Part shown: one piece after another, positions 27,664-38,678 of the stretch
How the letters are laid out: each line of letters starts with the position of its first letter
Position numbering within the stretch: the first letter of the stretch is position 1
DNA from: an uncultured Pseudohongiella sp.
Lineage (GTDB): Bacteria; Pseudomonadota; Gammaproteobacteria; Pseudomonadales; Pseudohongiellaceae
Direction: 5' to 3'
Length of the DNA stretch: 64,000 nt
NCBI GenBank assembly: GCA_902597095.1
Contig: CACJWK010000002.1
Location: 1 to 64,000, forward strand
Notes under the pieces: generated by a model
What the model saw: the letters and a program-made list of their open reading frames with translations, nothing else
Told to the model about the DNA's origin: nothing
Databases searched by the model: none
Position numbers and translations under genes: made by a program

Positions 27664-27672
27664 CCTAGGAAA

Positions 27673-27749
27673 TGGTCGGGACGACAGGATTTGAACCTGT
27701 GACCACCACACCCCCAGTGTGGTGCGCTACCAGACTGCGCTACGCCCCG
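27673..27749 (-). tRNA. tRNA-Pro (anticodon GGG)
   Basis: 77 nt including an encoded CCA. The acceptor stem CGGGGCG pairs with CGTCCCG with one G-U. The anticodon loop CTGGGGG gives anticodon GGG, and the T loop is TTCAAAT. It sits 36 bp downstream of the merR-type gene on the same strand and forms the right border of the accessory block. Confidence 0.95.
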
Positions 27750-27785
27750 AAAAAGGATTGAGAGAAGAAAGGACTCAGTCACGCA

Positions 27786-28139
27786 CTATAACGACTTGAT
27801 CACCTCTTCAAGTTCTCTGATCAGAATCTTGATTTCGCCTGAGCTTACGCGGGACGCAGCGACCTCATCAGGACTGTCGGTCATCTTCTGCCGCGCACCA
27901 CCGATCGTGTAGCCCTGCTCATAAAGCAAGCTTTTGATTTGCCGTATCAGAATGACGTCCTGCCTCTGATAGTATCGTCGGTTGCCTCGCCGCTTAACAG
28001 GCTTTAGCTGAGGGAATTCTGCCTCCCAGTAGCGCAACACATGGGGTTTGACCGCACAGAGTTCGCCGACCTCGCCGATAGTGAAATAGCGCTTCGGAGG
28101 AATTGGAGGGAGTTCGTCGTTATTCTTCGCTTCCAGCAT
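27786..28139 (-). CDS. MerR-family transcriptional regulator downstream of ihfA
   Basis: 117 residues. An N-terminal MerR helix-turn-helix spans about 17-85 ([22 protein letters not shown], given in part, then RRYYQRQDV). It has no metal-binding Cys pair and only a short C-terminal helix, so it is not a CueR/ZntR-type sensor. A MerR-like gene directly after ihfA is a conserved arrangement in Pseudomonas and relatives. It overlaps ihfA by 20 nt. Its target is unknown. Confidence 0.85.
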   Translation of the reverse strand: MLEAKNNDELPPIPPKRYFTIGEVGELCAVKPHVLRYWEAEFPQLKPVKRRGNRRYYQRQDVILIRQIKSLLYEQGYTIGGARQKMTDSPDEVAASRVSSGEIKILIRELEEVIKSL

Positions 28140-28428
28140 ACCCTTCTACTCTTGCTTTCAGTTTTTGTCCCGGCCGAAAAGTCACTACCCGTCTTGCCTT
28201 GATTGGGATTTCCTCGCCAGTTTTTGGGTTACGGCCGGGACGTTGTTTTTTGTCTCTGAGATCAAAATTCCCGTACCCGGAGAGCTTGACCTGTTCATTA
28301 CGTTCAAGCGAGAGGCGAATTTCCTCGAAAAACTGCTCTACAACCTCTTTCGCTTCTCGCTTATTGAGACCCAGTTCTTCAAACAGACGCTCGGCCATGT
28401 CAGCCTTTGTAAGCGCTCCATCTGCCAT
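28120..28428 (-). CDS. ihfA: Integration host factor subunit alpha
   Basis: 102 residues (E. coli 99). The DNA-bending protein dimerises with IhfB, which is encoded at 44684-45001. It has the conserved core [10 protein letters not shown] and the beta-arm with intercalating Pro in [14 protein letters not shown]. Last gene of the pheST operon, 13 bp after pheT, as in E. coli. Confidence 0.95.
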   Translation of the reverse strand: MADGALTKADMAERLFEELGLNKREAKEVVEQFFEEIRLSLERNEQVKLSGYGNFDLRDKKQRPGRNPKTGEEIPIKARRVVTFRPGQKLKARVEGYAGSEE

Positions 28429-28441
28429 AATTCATCCCTAC

Positions 28442-30829
28442 CTATTTCCGCAAATCAGCATTAAATTGTTCTTGTAGTGCGTTGACGCAATTACCAATTA
28501 TTGCAGTTATCTCTTCATCGCTAAGAGTGCGGGAAGGATGTTGCCACGTCAAGCCCAAAGCCACACTTTTTTGGCCTTTAGCGATTGCATCCCCTTGATA
28601 AACATCAAATATTCGCAAGTCTGTCAGAAATTCGCCCGCGCTGGCCCTGACCAGATTAATGATAGAGTCTGCAGAGACAGCCTCGTCAATCACGATCGCC
28701 ATGTCGCGCTGCACCTCAGGGTATTTGGACAATGCGCTGACCTGAGGCATACGCGCCTCAAGCAGGGCAACAAGACGCAGCTCAAAAACAAATATCGATT
28801 GATCTAAATCCAACTTGCGCTGAATTGCGGGGTGCAGCGCGCCGAGGACTCCGACTCGCTCACCCTCTGAGTTTCTGATCTCGGCACACTGCCCGGGGTG
28901 ATAGCCACACTCGGCTACTGGGAAGAAACTCAGCTGGCCTGTCTTACCACCAAGGCCCAGCAATACCTCTACATCACCTTTCAGATCATAGAAGTCTGAC
29001 TGGTCACGACCATTGGACCAGCTTTTTGGCAACTGGCTTCCGGCGATCAGTCCACCTACCCGGGCCTCCTGCTGTATCTCTTCTCCATTACGCTGAAAAA
29101 CCAGACCTGTCTCGAAAAACCTGAGTCGCTCGTGCTGACGATTGGCATTGTGCTGGTAGCTCGACAGCAAACCGGGAAGCAAACTGCAACGCATCACCCC
29201 CATTTCTTCAGAGATCGGATTTTGCAGGGGAATTGCCTGTTGCGAGCCAGTGATCAATTCGGAAAGAGCGGGATCAATAAAACTGTAGGAGATAATCTCC
29301 TGATAGCCAAGCGCCACCAGATGTTCCCGCAAGCGGTTTGTCTCGATGGTTGTCTCTGAGCTCTTCGGGAAGCGCTGAGCGCTGAGACCGGCTGTCCGTG
29401 GAATGTTGTCATAGCCGAAAATCCTTGCCAACTCTTCGATCAGATCGGCCTCTATACTGACGTCAAACCGATAGCTCGGCACCTCAACCTCAATGGATTG
29501 ATTGTCTTGGGCCGTTATGACGAACCCGAGACGCGACAGAATCTCTGCCACCTCCTGAGCACTGATGGTGACGCCGAGATCCTTTTTGATGCTCGCAAAC
29601 CGTAACCTTACCGTGTTGCGTTCAGGTAATGTACCGAAGGCCTCGGTAATCGGCCCCGGCTCTCCACCAACGATTTCAAGCAGCAACGCAGTGGCCCGCT
29701 CCATGGCTCTCCGCTGCAATTCAAAATCAACGCCCCTCTCATAGCGGTGAGCCGCGTCAGTGTGCAGACCATATGCGCGTGCCCTTCCGGCAATCGATAA
29801 AGGTGCAAAGAAAGCGCATTCCAGAAAGACGTGTTTCGTTGCGTCACTCACGGCCGTGGCAAGCCCCCCCATCACGCCTGCCATGGCCACCGGTTTTTCC
29901 GCGTCAGCTATCACTAAAGTATCGGCGCTCAGCGCTATTTCCTTGCCGTCAAGCAAGGTGATCACCTCACCATCATCGGCCATCCTCACGCAAATCTTTC
30001 CGGAAAGCTTCTCGAAGTCGAAGGCATGCATCGGCTGACCCATTTCCATCAGCACAAAATTGGTCACATCAACGATTGGATCAATGCTGCGCAGCCCCGA
30101 GCGCCTGAGCTTTTCCTGCATCCACAGCGGCGAACGGGCATTCAGCTTTACGTTCCGGATCACCCGCCCCAGATAGCGGGGGCAAGCCTCGGTTGCGCTG
30201 ATGGTGACGGGAAATTCTTCGGCGTGAACAGGCTCCACAGCATTGACGGCGGGCTCGCACACTTCTTTTCGGCTGAGTACCCCCACTTCGCGCGCAATTC
30301 CCCGCATCCCAAGGCAATCACCCCGGTTCGGCGTCAGATCTAACTCAATCATGGAATCAGAGAGCTGCAGGTAAGCACGAAAATTCTGACCTACTGGTGC
30401 ATCAGACGGAAGCTCCATCAGCCCTTCAGAACTTTCTTCCAGACCCAACTCTTCGGCCGAACAAAGCATCCCGTGGGATTCCACGCCACGCAATTTCGCT
30501 TTGGTAATCTTCAGCGGTTTGCTTTGCCCCGTTTCAATGGTAGCGCCGACCGTGGCAAAGGGCGCTTTCATCCCCGGCACGACGTTGGGAGCACCGCATA
30601 CAACCTGTTGCTTATGCTCTCCGTCAAAGACGGAACATACGCGGAGCTTGTCAGCATCAGGGTGCTGCGTTACCTGCCTGACCTCAGCAACAATAATCCC
30701 GCTAAACTCTCGGGCAACTGGGGCAATTCCATCTACTTCAAGTCCCGCCATGGTTAAACTCGCGGCAAGCTCGTCAGTTGTCAGCCCGGAATCGACCCAT
30801 TCGCGCAGCCAGCTTTCACTAATAATCAT
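28442..30829 (-). CDS. pheT: Phenylalanyl-tRNA synthetase beta subunit
   Basis: 795 residues, the same as E. coli. It shows an N-terminal tRNA-binding OB domain (GIIVAEVRQVTQHPDADKLR, about 43-62), B3/B4 editing and B5 domains in the middle and a C-terminal ferredoxin-fold anticodon-binding domain. It forms an alpha2-beta2 enzyme with PheS, whose gene ends 8 bp upstream. Confidence 0.97.
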   Translation of the reverse strand: MIISESWLREWVDSGLTTDELAASLTMAGLEVDGIAPVAREFSGIIVAEVRQVTQHPDADKLRVCSVFDGEHKQQVVCGAPNVVPGMKAPFATVGATIETGQSKPLKITKAKLRGVESHGMLCSAEELGLEESSEGLMELPSDAPVGQNFRAYLQLSDSMIELDLTPNRGDCLGMRGIAREVGVLSRKEVCEPAVNAVEPVHAEEFPVTISATEACPRYLGRVIRNVKLNARSPLWMQEKLRRSGLRSIDPIVDVTNFVLMEMGQPMHAFDFEKLSGKICVRMADDGEVITLLDGKEIALSADTLVIADAEKPVAMAGVMGGLATAVSDATKHVFLECAFFAPLSIAGRARAYGLHTDAAHRYERGVDFELQRRAMERATALLLEIVGGEPGPITEAFGTLPERNTVRLRFASIKKDLGVTISAQEVAEILSRLGFVITAQDNQSIEVEVPSYRFDVSIEADLIEELARIFGYDNIPRTAGLSAQRFPKSSETTIETNRLREHLVALGYQEIISYSFIDPALSELITGSQQAIPLQNPISEEMGVMRCSLLPGLLSSYQHNANRQHERLRFFETGLVFQRNGEEIQQEARVGGLIAGSQLPKSWSNGRDQSDFYDLKGDVEVLLGLGGKTGQLSFFPVAECGYHPGQCAEIRNSEGERVGVLGALHPAIQRKLDLDQSIFVFELRLVALLEARMPQVSALSKYPEVQRDMAIVIDEAVSADSIINLVRASAGEFLTDLRIFDVYQGDAIAKGQKSVALGLTWQHPSRTLSDEEITAIIGNCVNALQEQFNADLRK

Positions 30830-30837
30830 TGTTTACC

Positions 30838-31878
<1,041 letters not shown>

Positions 31879-32238
31879 TTAGGCTGCCAGACTCGCTTTG
31901 GCCTGATCGACAATGGCGGTAAAAGCAGGCTTATCGTGAACGGCCAAGTCAGCGAGGACACGACGATCGATTTCAATGTTCGCTTTCTTTAACCCTGCGA
32001 TAAGCTGGCTGTAGCTTAAGCCATTCTCTCTGGCCTGGGCGTTGATTCGCGTGATCCAAAGGGCGCGGAATACCCGCTTCTTCGCGCGACGATCTCGAAA
32101 GGCGTACTGGCCGGCCTTGGTGACCGCCTGCTTGGCGACTCGAAAGACGCGACTGCGCGACCCATAGTAACCCTTGGCCTGCTTAAGGACTTTTTTGTGG
32201 CGCCGACTGGCAACCACACCGCGTTTTACTCGGGACAT
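31879..32238 (-). CDS. rplT: 50S ribosomal protein L20
   Basis: 119 residues, with the basic N-terminus and the conserved core [15 protein letters not shown] typical of L20. It binds 23S rRNA early in 50S assembly and in E. coli represses the infC-rpmI-rplT message. 33 bp after rpmI. Confidence 0.97.
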   Translation of the reverse strand: MSRVKRGVVASRRHKKVLKQAKGYYGSRSRVFRVAKQAVTKAGQYAFRDRRAKKRVFRALWITRINAQARENGLSYSQLIAGLKKANIEIDRRVLADLAVHDKPAFTAIVDQAKASLAA

Positions 32239-32271
32239 TATTTATCTCCTGACTTTGCTGTAGGGTTCAGA

Positions 32272-32466
32272 CTAGGTTTCTTTCAGCATGCGCTTCACTG
32301 CTGGCACATCGGCCGCATGGACCTCAGTAGTGCCGCGCAGGTGTCGCTTACGCTTAGTCGTCTTCTTGGTCAGGATGTGGTTCTTATTCATGCGCTTTCG
32401 CTTGAATCCGGAACCGGTTTTCTTGAACCGCTTTGCGGCCCCGCTGTGGGTCTTCAACTTTGACAT
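32272..32466 (-). CDS. rpmI: 50S ribosomal protein L35
   Basis: 64 residues, basic, with the family pattern [20 protein letters not shown] and a KRKRHLRGT segment. Placed between infC and rplT, as in nearly all gammaproteobacteria. Confidence 0.97.
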   Translation of the reverse strand: MSKLKTHSGAAKRFKKTGSGFKRKRMNKNHILTKKTTKRKRHLRGTTEVHAADVPAVKRMLKET

Positions 32467-32649
32467 AGTTTCCTACTCCGCATTTAACGCCAGGGGCGAT
32501 GCACATCGGTGTGCGCAGTATTGAAAGCCTCTGACGTCTCATCGCCTGAGCGATGGCTCATTGAATTCTGCCGGATCCAAGCTGTCAGCCTGGCGAAAGT
32601 CGGCACTAGCCGCTGGTGTCGCCCGTGTGGCTGGACAATTTGCAATCTG
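32467..32649 (-). promoter_or_regulatory. infC-rpmI spacer, possible L20 translational operator
   Basis: 183 nt between infC and rpmI. It contains a perfect 6-bp hairpin with a TCAG loop (32540-32555). A GATG/CATC stem can form nearer the rpmI start. In E. coli this spacer helps form the L20 repression structure. The role here is inferred from position and structure only. Confidence 0.35.
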
Positions 32650-33177
32650 TCAGCGTTTTTTGACCGGCGCCAGAACCATAACTATTTGCCGGCCTTCCAT
32701 CTTGGGCTCCTGCTCAACAGTGCCGTAGTCTGCCAGATCCTCTCGAATCCTTGACACAAGCTCCTGTCCAAGATGTTGATGGGCAAGTTCACGGCCTCGG
32801 AATCGTAACGAGACCTTGGCCTTATCCCCATCCTCAAGGAAACGAACCAGGTTGCGTAGTTTTACCTGATAGTCTCCTTCTTCCGTCCCTGGTCGAAATT
32901 TGACTTCTTTTACCTGAGTACGGCGCTGTTTCTTCTTATTAGCCGCTTTCTGCTTCTTCAGGTCAAAAATATGTTTGCCATAATCCATGATCTTGCAGAC
33001 CTTAGGGTCTGCATCCGGTGCGATCATCACCAGATCTAGTTTGGCTTCTTCCGCCGCAGCACGAGCGTCGGCAATTGGAACAATCCCAACTTGCTGGCCG
33101 TCTGCTCCAACGAGCCGAACCTCTTCGGCTTCAATAAATTCGTTAATCAGTGGCTTCTTAGCGCTGCTTCTCATCAT
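32650..33177 (-). CDS. infC: Translation initiation factor IF-3
   Basis: 175 residues (E. coli 180). It has the N-terminal domain ([21 protein letters not shown]), a Lys-rich linker ([13 protein letters not shown]) and a C-terminal domain with [19 protein letters not shown]-3 checks start-codon pairing on the 30S subunit. Two adjacent ATG codons (33175-33177 and 33172-33174) can start it. Upstream in frame there is no AUU, AUC or AUA before a stop eleven codons back. So it does not seem to use the rare start codon known in E. coli infC. Confidence 0.95.
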   Translation of the reverse strand: MMRSSAKKPLINEFIEAEEVRLVGADGQQVGIVPIADARAAAEEAKLDLVMIAPDADPKVCKIMDYGKHIFDLKKQKAANKKKQRRTQVKEVKFRPGTEEGDYQVKLRNLVRFLEDGDKAKVSLRFRGRELAHQHLGQELVSRIREDLADYGTVEQEPKMEGRQIVMVLAPVKKR

Positions 33178-33241
33178 ACGCGCTGACGCTCTGACCCTGT
33201 TACTGTGCTAATAGTCACACTCCTTAAACACACAAAATTCC

Positions 33242-35176
33242 CTACTGGGTAGCCCGGTTCGCTTCGCTGCGTCCGTAGCTGAACACGTCCTGCTGCAAGT
33301 GGTCACAGAATGCCTGCAGCGCCATCGTGCCAAGGTCTGCCCCCTCACGTGTTCGGACAGTCACAGTACGGCTCTCCACTTCTTTATCACCCACAATCAG
33401 CAAATAAGGAACCTTCTGCAGCGTGAGCTCGCGGATTTTAAAGCCGATTTTCTCATTTCTCAAGTCCGAAATCGCCCTAAAGCCCTTGTTTTTCAAGGAT
33501 TCTTCAACTTGTTTGCAATATTCGCCCTGCTTATCTGTGATGTTGAGAACTGCAACTTGCTGTGGCGCCAGCCACGCCGGCATAGCACCGGCATAATGCT
33601 CGATCAACACGCCAATAAACCGCTCAAACGAACCCAGAATGGCTCTGTGCAGCATTACGGGCGTCTTCCGGCTACTGTCTTCGGCAACATAGCTCGCACC
33701 AAGCCGTTCCGGCAGGAAAAAATCCACCTGAATCGTGCCGCACTGCTGTACCCTGCCCATGCAGTCCTTGAGGGAGTATTCGATCTTCGGACCGTAAAAG
33801 GCTCCCTCACCCGGCTGCAACTGCCAGGCAAGTCCGGTAGCCTCAAGTGCATCCTTTAACGCCTGCTCAGCATTATCCCAAAGATCGTCAGAACCAACCC
33901 GCTTTTCAGGACGCGTCGACAGACGTAGAATGACTTCATCAAAACCGAAGTCCCGGTAGACAGCAAACAGCAACTGCATGAAGTCCGCCACCTCAGACTG
34001 GATCTGACCCTCGGTGCAGAAAATATGACCATCATCCTGCACAAAACTGCGAACTCTCATTAAGCCGTGCATGCTGCCTGAAGGCTCATAGCGGTGGCAC
34101 GATCCAAATTCTGCCAGCCTCAGAGGCAGATCCCGATAGCTTTTCAGTCCCTGATTGAACACCTGAATATGGCAGGGGCAGTTCATCGGTTTGATCGCAT
34201 ACATGCGATTGTCAGATTCGACGCTAAACATCTCATCAGAAAATTTGGAGGCGTGGCCGCTTTTCTCCCACAGAGAATAGTCAACAAGTTGCGGCGTTTT
34301 GATTTCTTTATAGTCATTGGCAGCCTGAACGGACTGCATGTAATCCTGAATGACCTGGTAAATAGTCCAACCGTCAGGATGCCAAAAAGGCATACCTGGC
34401 GCTTCTTCTTGAAAATGAAAAAGCCCGAGCTGCTTGCCCAATTTTCTATGATCGCGCTTCTCTGCCTCTTCAAGACGCTGCAAATAGAGCTTCAGGTCCT
34501 GCTTAGACCCCCAAGCTGTGCCGTATATACGCTGCAGCATCTCATTGTCAGAGTCTCCCCTCCAGTAAGCGCCGGCAACACTGGTGAGCTTAAAGGCTTT
34601 AAATTTGCCGGTGTCTGGTACGTGGGGCCCCCGACAGAGGTCGATGAAATCGCCCTGCCGATAGAATGATAGATCCTCATCACCTGGGATGCTCTCGATG
34701 ATCTCTACCTTGTAGTCTTCCCCCATTTCTCTGAACAGCGAAATTGCTTCGTCGCGCGAAAGCACCGAACGCTCAACAGGTAGATTTTCCTTGACTATCT
34801 TCTGCATGGCTTTTTCAATCGCCGCCAGATCATCCGGCGTAAACGCCCGCTCGAACGAAAAGTCGTAGAAAAACCCATCCTCAATGACAGGGCCGATTGT
34901 TACCTGAGCGCTCGGAAAGAGTCTCTGAACAGCCTGAGCCATCAAGTGTGCGCAGGAATGACGGAGAATCTCAATACCGTCATCGTCCCGCTCAGTCACG
35001 ATCGCTAAGTCCGCATCATCATCGATGAGAAAGGAGGTATCGACCAATTGTCCGTCGACACGCCCGGCTAGAGCTGCCTTGGCTAATCCGGGTCCAATAG
35101 ACGCAGCAACGTCGGCAACGGTTACCGACTGATTAAATTGCCTGGTGCTACCATCAGGTAGAGTGATTAAAGGCAT
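33242..35176 (-). CDS. thrS: Threonyl-tRNA synthetase
   Basis: 644 residues (E. coli 642). It has an N-terminal TGS domain (1-60), an editing domain with [11 protein letters not shown], a class II core with the zinc Cys in [13 protein letters not shown] and a C-terminal anticodon-binding domain. First gene of the thrS-infC-rpmI-rplT-pheS-pheT-ihfA-merR run. tRNA-Val lies 120 bp upstream on the same strand. Confidence 0.97.
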   Translation of the reverse strand: MPLITLPDGSTRQFNQSVTVADVAASIGPGLAKAALAGRVDGQLVDTSFLIDDDADLAIVTERDDDGIEILRHSCAHLMAQAVQRLFPSAQVTIGPVIEDGFFYDFSFERAFTPDDLAAIEKAMQKIVKENLPVERSVLSRDEAISLFREMGEDYKVEIIESIPGDEDLSFYRQGDFIDLCRGPHVPDTGKFKAFKLTSVAGAYWRGDSDNEMLQRIYGTAWGSKQDLKLYLQRLEEAEKRDHRKLGKQLGLFHFQEEAPGMPFWHPDGWTIYQVIQDYMQSVQAANDYKEIKTPQLVDYSLWEKSGHASKFSDEMFSVESDNRMYAIKPMNCPCHIQVFNQGLKSYRDLPLRLAEFGSCHRYEPSGSMHGLMRVRSFVQDDGHIFCTEGQIQSEVADFMQLLFAVYRDFGFDEVILRLSTRPEKRVGSDDLWDNAEQALKDALEATGLAWQLQPGEGAFYGPKIEYSLKDCMGRVQQCGTIQVDFFLPERLGASYVAEDSSRKTPVMLHRAILGSFERFIGVLIEHYAGAMPAWLAPQQVAVLNITDKQGEYCKQVEESLKNKGFRAISDLRNEKIGFKIRELTLQKVPYLLIVGDKEVESRTVTVRTREGADLGTMALQAFCDHLQQDVFSYGRSEANRATQ

Positions 35177-35296
35177 GACTCTCGTCCGATCTTTGACGGC
35201 TGGATCATGCAGGCACGCTGACCCAGCATCTGTGTTTCCGATCAGGAGGGGTTAACGAACCGTACGGCCACTCCGGGACAACATCATGTAACGAAG

Positions 35297-35373
<77 letters not shown>

Positions 35374-35449
35374 GTTACCTGATCAACTAACAAGCCGAGG
35401 AAGCAGAACCGGTTTCTCGAAGCCGTGGGCTCCCGGGCGAAGCGGGCGA

Positions 35450-35479
35450 ATTATACGGAATTACCCCCACCTGTGTCGA
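35450..35479 (-). promoter_or_regulatory. Sigma-70 promoter for tRNA-Val with GC-rich discriminator
   Basis: On the minus strand, -35 TCGACA (five of six) and a perfect -10 TATAAT are spaced by 18 bp. The discriminator that follows is TCGCCCGC. GC-rich discriminators are typical of stable-RNA promoters under stringent control. It sits between uvrB (3' end) and tRNA-Val. Confidence 0.6.
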
Positions 35480-35507
35480 CGAATTTATCGGAAGAAATGC
35501 CATCTCG

Positions 35508-37526
35508 TCATTGTCTTAGCATACGTTGTTTAAGCTTCGCGATGCGATCCCGAGTGGCGGCCGCTTCTTCAAAAGCCAGATTCTTAGCCTGCTCATACAT
35601 CAGGGATTCCTGTTGGGTAATTTCCAAGCGGATTTCTTCCGGATCTGAAAAATCCATTTTGCCATACGCATTCGCCGTCTCGGCCACCGAGCGACTCGAA
35701 TGCAGCGAATCTGAGCCCTTGCTGGCATAGGCGCCTTCCATGACATCCAGAATGCGCTTGGTCACCCCTTTCGGGGTAATGTTATGTTCACGATTATAAG
35801 CGAGTTGCGTATCACGCCGGCGATTGGACTCATCCATCGCTCTTTGCATGGACCCGGTGACGGTATCCGCATATAGAATCGCCTTGCCGTTCAGATTTCT
35901 GGCCGCCCTGCCAATCGTCTGAATCAATGAACGCTCAGACCGAAGAAATCCTTCTTTGTCTGCGTCAAACACAGCAACCAGCGAAACTTCCGGTATATCG
36001 AGCCCTTCCCGCAGCAGATTTATTCCCACCAACACATCAAAGCTCCCTAACCTGAGGTCCCGGAGGATTTCAGACCTCTCTACTGTATCAATGTCTGAAT
36101 GCAGATAACGAACCCGGATGCCGTGTTCGGCGAGATAATCGGTCAGATCTTCAGCCATCCGCTTGGTCAGAACCGTAACAAGCACGCGCTCCTGATTTGC
36201 CACAACCCTGTTAACTTCAGACAGCAAATCATCAACCTGAGATGAAGCGGAACGCACTTCCAATTCCGGGTCAACCAGCCCGGTTGGACGAACCACTTGC
36301 TGCACCTGCTGTCCTTCATGCTCAGTCTCATATGGACCGGGGGTGGCAGATACGTAGATTATTTGCGGGGTTAGCGACTCCCACTCTTCAAATCGCAACG
36401 GTCGATTATCCAACGCTGATGGCAAGCGAAAACCGAACTCCACCAACGTTTCCTTACGCGACCGGTCTCCCTTATACATCGCCCCTAACTGCGGTATCGA
36501 AACGTGGGACTCGTCGGCGACGACCAAGGCGTTTTCCGGCAGATAGTCGTAAAGCGTGGGTGGAGCTTCCCCCGCCGCTCTGCCCGACAGATAGCGCGAA
36601 TAATTCTCTATGCCGTTGCAGTAGCCCAATTCCTGGATCATCTCCAAATCAAATTTGGTTCTCTGCTCAAGTCGCTGCGCTTCAACCAGTCGATTATTTC
36701 CCTGCAACTGCGAAAGTCGCTCCTTGAGTTCATGCCGAATATCGTCCAGCGTACTTAACAGTTTTTCTCGCGGGGTCACATAATGGGACTTCGGAAAGAC
36801 GGTGAGCCTCGGGACCTCCTTGATCAGCGCGCCGGTCAGAGGGTCAAAATAAGACAGTTTTTCGATCTCATCATCAAACAGCTCGATTCGGATTGCATTG
36901 CGCTCCGATTCAGCGGGATAAATGTCTATGACATCCCCCCGCACACGATAAGTCGCCCGCCTTAGCTCCATATCATTGCGGGTGTACTGAAGATCCGTGA
37001 GCCGCCTCAGCAATTTCCGCTGATCCATCCGGTCACCACGATCGAGGTGCACTACCATCTGCAAATAAGAGCCCGGATCCCCAAGACCATAGATGGCAGA
37101 CACAGTGGCGACAACAATAACATCCTGACGCTCGAGCAGTGCTTTCGTTGCCGACAGCCTCATTTGCTCTATGTGATCATTGATGGAAGCGTCTTTCTCG
37201 ATGTAAAGATCGGAAGACGGCACATACGCCTCGGGCTGGTAGTAATCATAGTAGGAGACAAAATATTCCACCGCATTGTTGGGGAAAAACTCCTTGAATT
37301 CACCATACAGCTGTGCGGCAAGCGTTTTATTCGGCGCCATGACAAGCGTTGGACGCTGCACCGTCTCGATGACGTTGGCAATGGTGAAAGTCTTCCCCGA
37401 ACCGGTAACACCGAGCAAGGTCTGGGCGTGAAGCCCATCGACCAATCCCTCTACCAGCCTGGCAATCGCGTGTGGCTGATCGCCAGCAGGCTTGAACTTG
37501 GATTCCAGGGTAAATAATTTCGGCAT
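35508..37526 (-). CDS. uvrB: Excinuclease ABC subunit B
   Basis: 672 residues from ATG 37526 ([11 protein letters not shown]), which has AGAAG upstream. An in-frame ATG at 37544 lacks a ribosome site. It has Walker A GVTGSGKT, the beta-hairpin used for damage checking ([18 protein letters not shown], about 92-110), helicase motifs including QTIGRAARN and a C-terminal UVR motif. It loads at DNA lesions with UvrA and recruits UvrC. No canonical LexA box was seen upstream. Confidence 0.97.
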   Translation of the reverse strand: MPKLFTLESKFKPAGDQPHAIARLVEGLVDGLHAQTLLGVTGSGKTFTIANVIETVQRPTLVMAPNKTLAAQLYGEFKEFFPNNAVEYFVSYYDYYQPEAYVPSSDLYIEKDASINDHIEQMRLSATKALLERQDVIVVATVSAIYGLGDPGSYLQMVVHLDRGDRMDQRKLLRRLTDLQYTRNDMELRRATYRVRGDVIDIYPAESERNAIRIELFDDEIEKLSYFDPLTGALIKEVPRLTVFPKSHYVTPREKLLSTLDDIRHELKERLSQLQGNNRLVEAQRLEQRTKFDLEMIQELGYCNGIENYSRYLSGRAAGEAPPTLYDYLPENALVVADESHVSIPQLGAMYKGDRSRKETLVEFGFRLPSALDNRPLRFEEWESLTPQIIYVSATPGPYETEHEGQQVQQVVRPTGLVDPELEVRSASSQVDDLLSEVNRVVANQERVLVTVLTKRMAEDLTDYLAEHGIRVRYLHSDIDTVERSEILRDLRLGSFDVLVGINLLREGLDIPEVSLVAVFDADKEGFLRSERSLIQTIGRAARNLNGKAILYADTVTGSMQRAMDESNRRRDTQLAYNREHNITPKGVTKRILDVMEGAYASKGSDSLHSSRSVAETANAYGKMDFSDPEEIRLEITQQESLMYEQAKNLAFEEAAATRDRIAKLKQRMLRQ

Positions 37527-37751
37527 CGTTCTTCTGTTACTCATTCAGCGGAAAAACAGCCTGCCCGAGCTCCGCAGCCAGTGAAAGCTCCAGCAACGGG
37601 CAGGATACTACCATTTAGGAAGACATAAACCGCTTAGGTTGACCGTGTTCTATTTTCTCATTAGACTACGCGCCTTTTCTGGGATTCGGTCACTGTTCCG
37701 GCCAAACGAACTGAGAATAGCGTTCTGATCGCACAGAAAAGATAACTCTGC

Positions 37752-37826
37752 TGCCCAATAGCTCAATGGTAGAGTAGGTGACTGTTAATCACTTGGTTCC
37801 TGGTTCGAGTCCAGGTTGGGCAGCCA
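37752..37826 (+). tRNA. tRNA-Asn (anticodon GTT)
   Basis: 75 nt including an encoded CCA. The acceptor TGCCCAA pairs perfectly with TTGGGCA, the discriminator is G, the anticodon loop TGTTAAT gives GTT and the T arm has TTCGAGT. It lies alone between uvrB and a cyclophilin gene. Confidence 0.95.
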
Positions 37827-38065
37827 CTTTCTAACGTCTTCTTCTCTCTGACCTCTTGGTTCTGACCCCTCAGTTCTTTCCTTGTCAAAAGATCTCTGTT
37901 TACGTCGGCCAGCGGGTTGATTTCTACTCCGAGGCGTCTGCTTCACTTACGCTCCCTCCGCTCCGGCCTCTGGATTCCGCATTGCCCGCGCCCGATATCA
38001 GTAGTTCCGTTCCTGAGATTTAGGGTATAGTGACTGCCTGCCCATGACACTTCGGAGACCGCTCT

Positions 38066-38629
38066 ATGATTCGTTCACTGTTAACAGCACTGGTACTGAG
38101 CATTAGCACAGCAGCACTCGCTCAGGACAACCCCGTTGTGGTGATGGAGACAAGCAAAGGCACGATCCGAATCGAACTATGGGCGGATAAAGCACCGATC
38201 AGTGTCGAGAACTTTCTCCGATATACGGATAACGAACTTTATGACGGCTTAATCTTCCATAGAGTAATCAATGGCTTCATGATTCAGGGGGGAGGCTTCA
38301 ACGCCGACATGGTGCAGCTATCGACTTACGAGCCCATTAAAAATGAGGCCTCGTCAAACGTACCCAATAACCGGGGCACTTTGTCCATGGCACGAACCAA
38401 CGTCGTGGACAGTGCAACCAGCCAATTTTTCATCAATCTGGTAGACAATGATTTTCTGAATCACACTGACGACACCACTCGCGGTTTCGGTTACGCGGTG
38501 TTCGGCGAGGTGATTGAAGGAATGGAAGTTGTTGACGAAATAGCCGGTGTGGCTACCGGTCGAAGCGGGACCTACAGGGACGTTCCAACTGAGCCAGTTG
38601 TTATTATTTCAGCGAGAAGAGAGATTTAG
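38066..38629 (+). CDS. Periplasmic peptidyl-prolyl cis-trans isomerase (cyclophilin)
   Basis: 187 residues with a signal peptide (cut near ALAQ, residue 20). The cyclophilin fold has FHRVINGFMIQGGGFN, the core SQFFINLVDN and GYAVFGEVIEGMEVVDEIA. It is closest in type to PpiA, which catalyses proline isomerisation in the periplasm. A TATAGT -10-like box sits at 38026-38031, without a good -35. A second exported cyclophilin lies at 63231-63812. Confidence 0.9.
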   Translation: MIRSLLTALVLSISTAALAQDNPVVVMETSKGTIRIELWADKAPISVENFLRYTDNELYDGLIFHRVINGFMIQGGGFNADMVQLSTYEPIKNEASSNVPNNRGTLSMARTNVVDSATSQFFINLVDNDFLNHTDDTTRGFGYAVFGEVIEGMEVVDEIAGVATGRSGTYRDVPTEPVVIISARREI

Positions 38630-38678
38630 CGCGGGGCTTATTGCCGACGGCATAGGCGGATCTTATTGGCCTACTCTC

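Noticed and set aside
27673-27749. tRNA-Pro 3' end as an attachment site with a second copy in the block
   Set aside because: I looked for a repeat of the tRNA 3' end between 14.4 and 27.6 kb and saw none. No integrase gene is present.
37545-37751. LexA (SOS) box upstream of uvrB
   Set aside because: No CTG-N10-CAG sequence with the usual AT-rich centre was found in the upstream gap.
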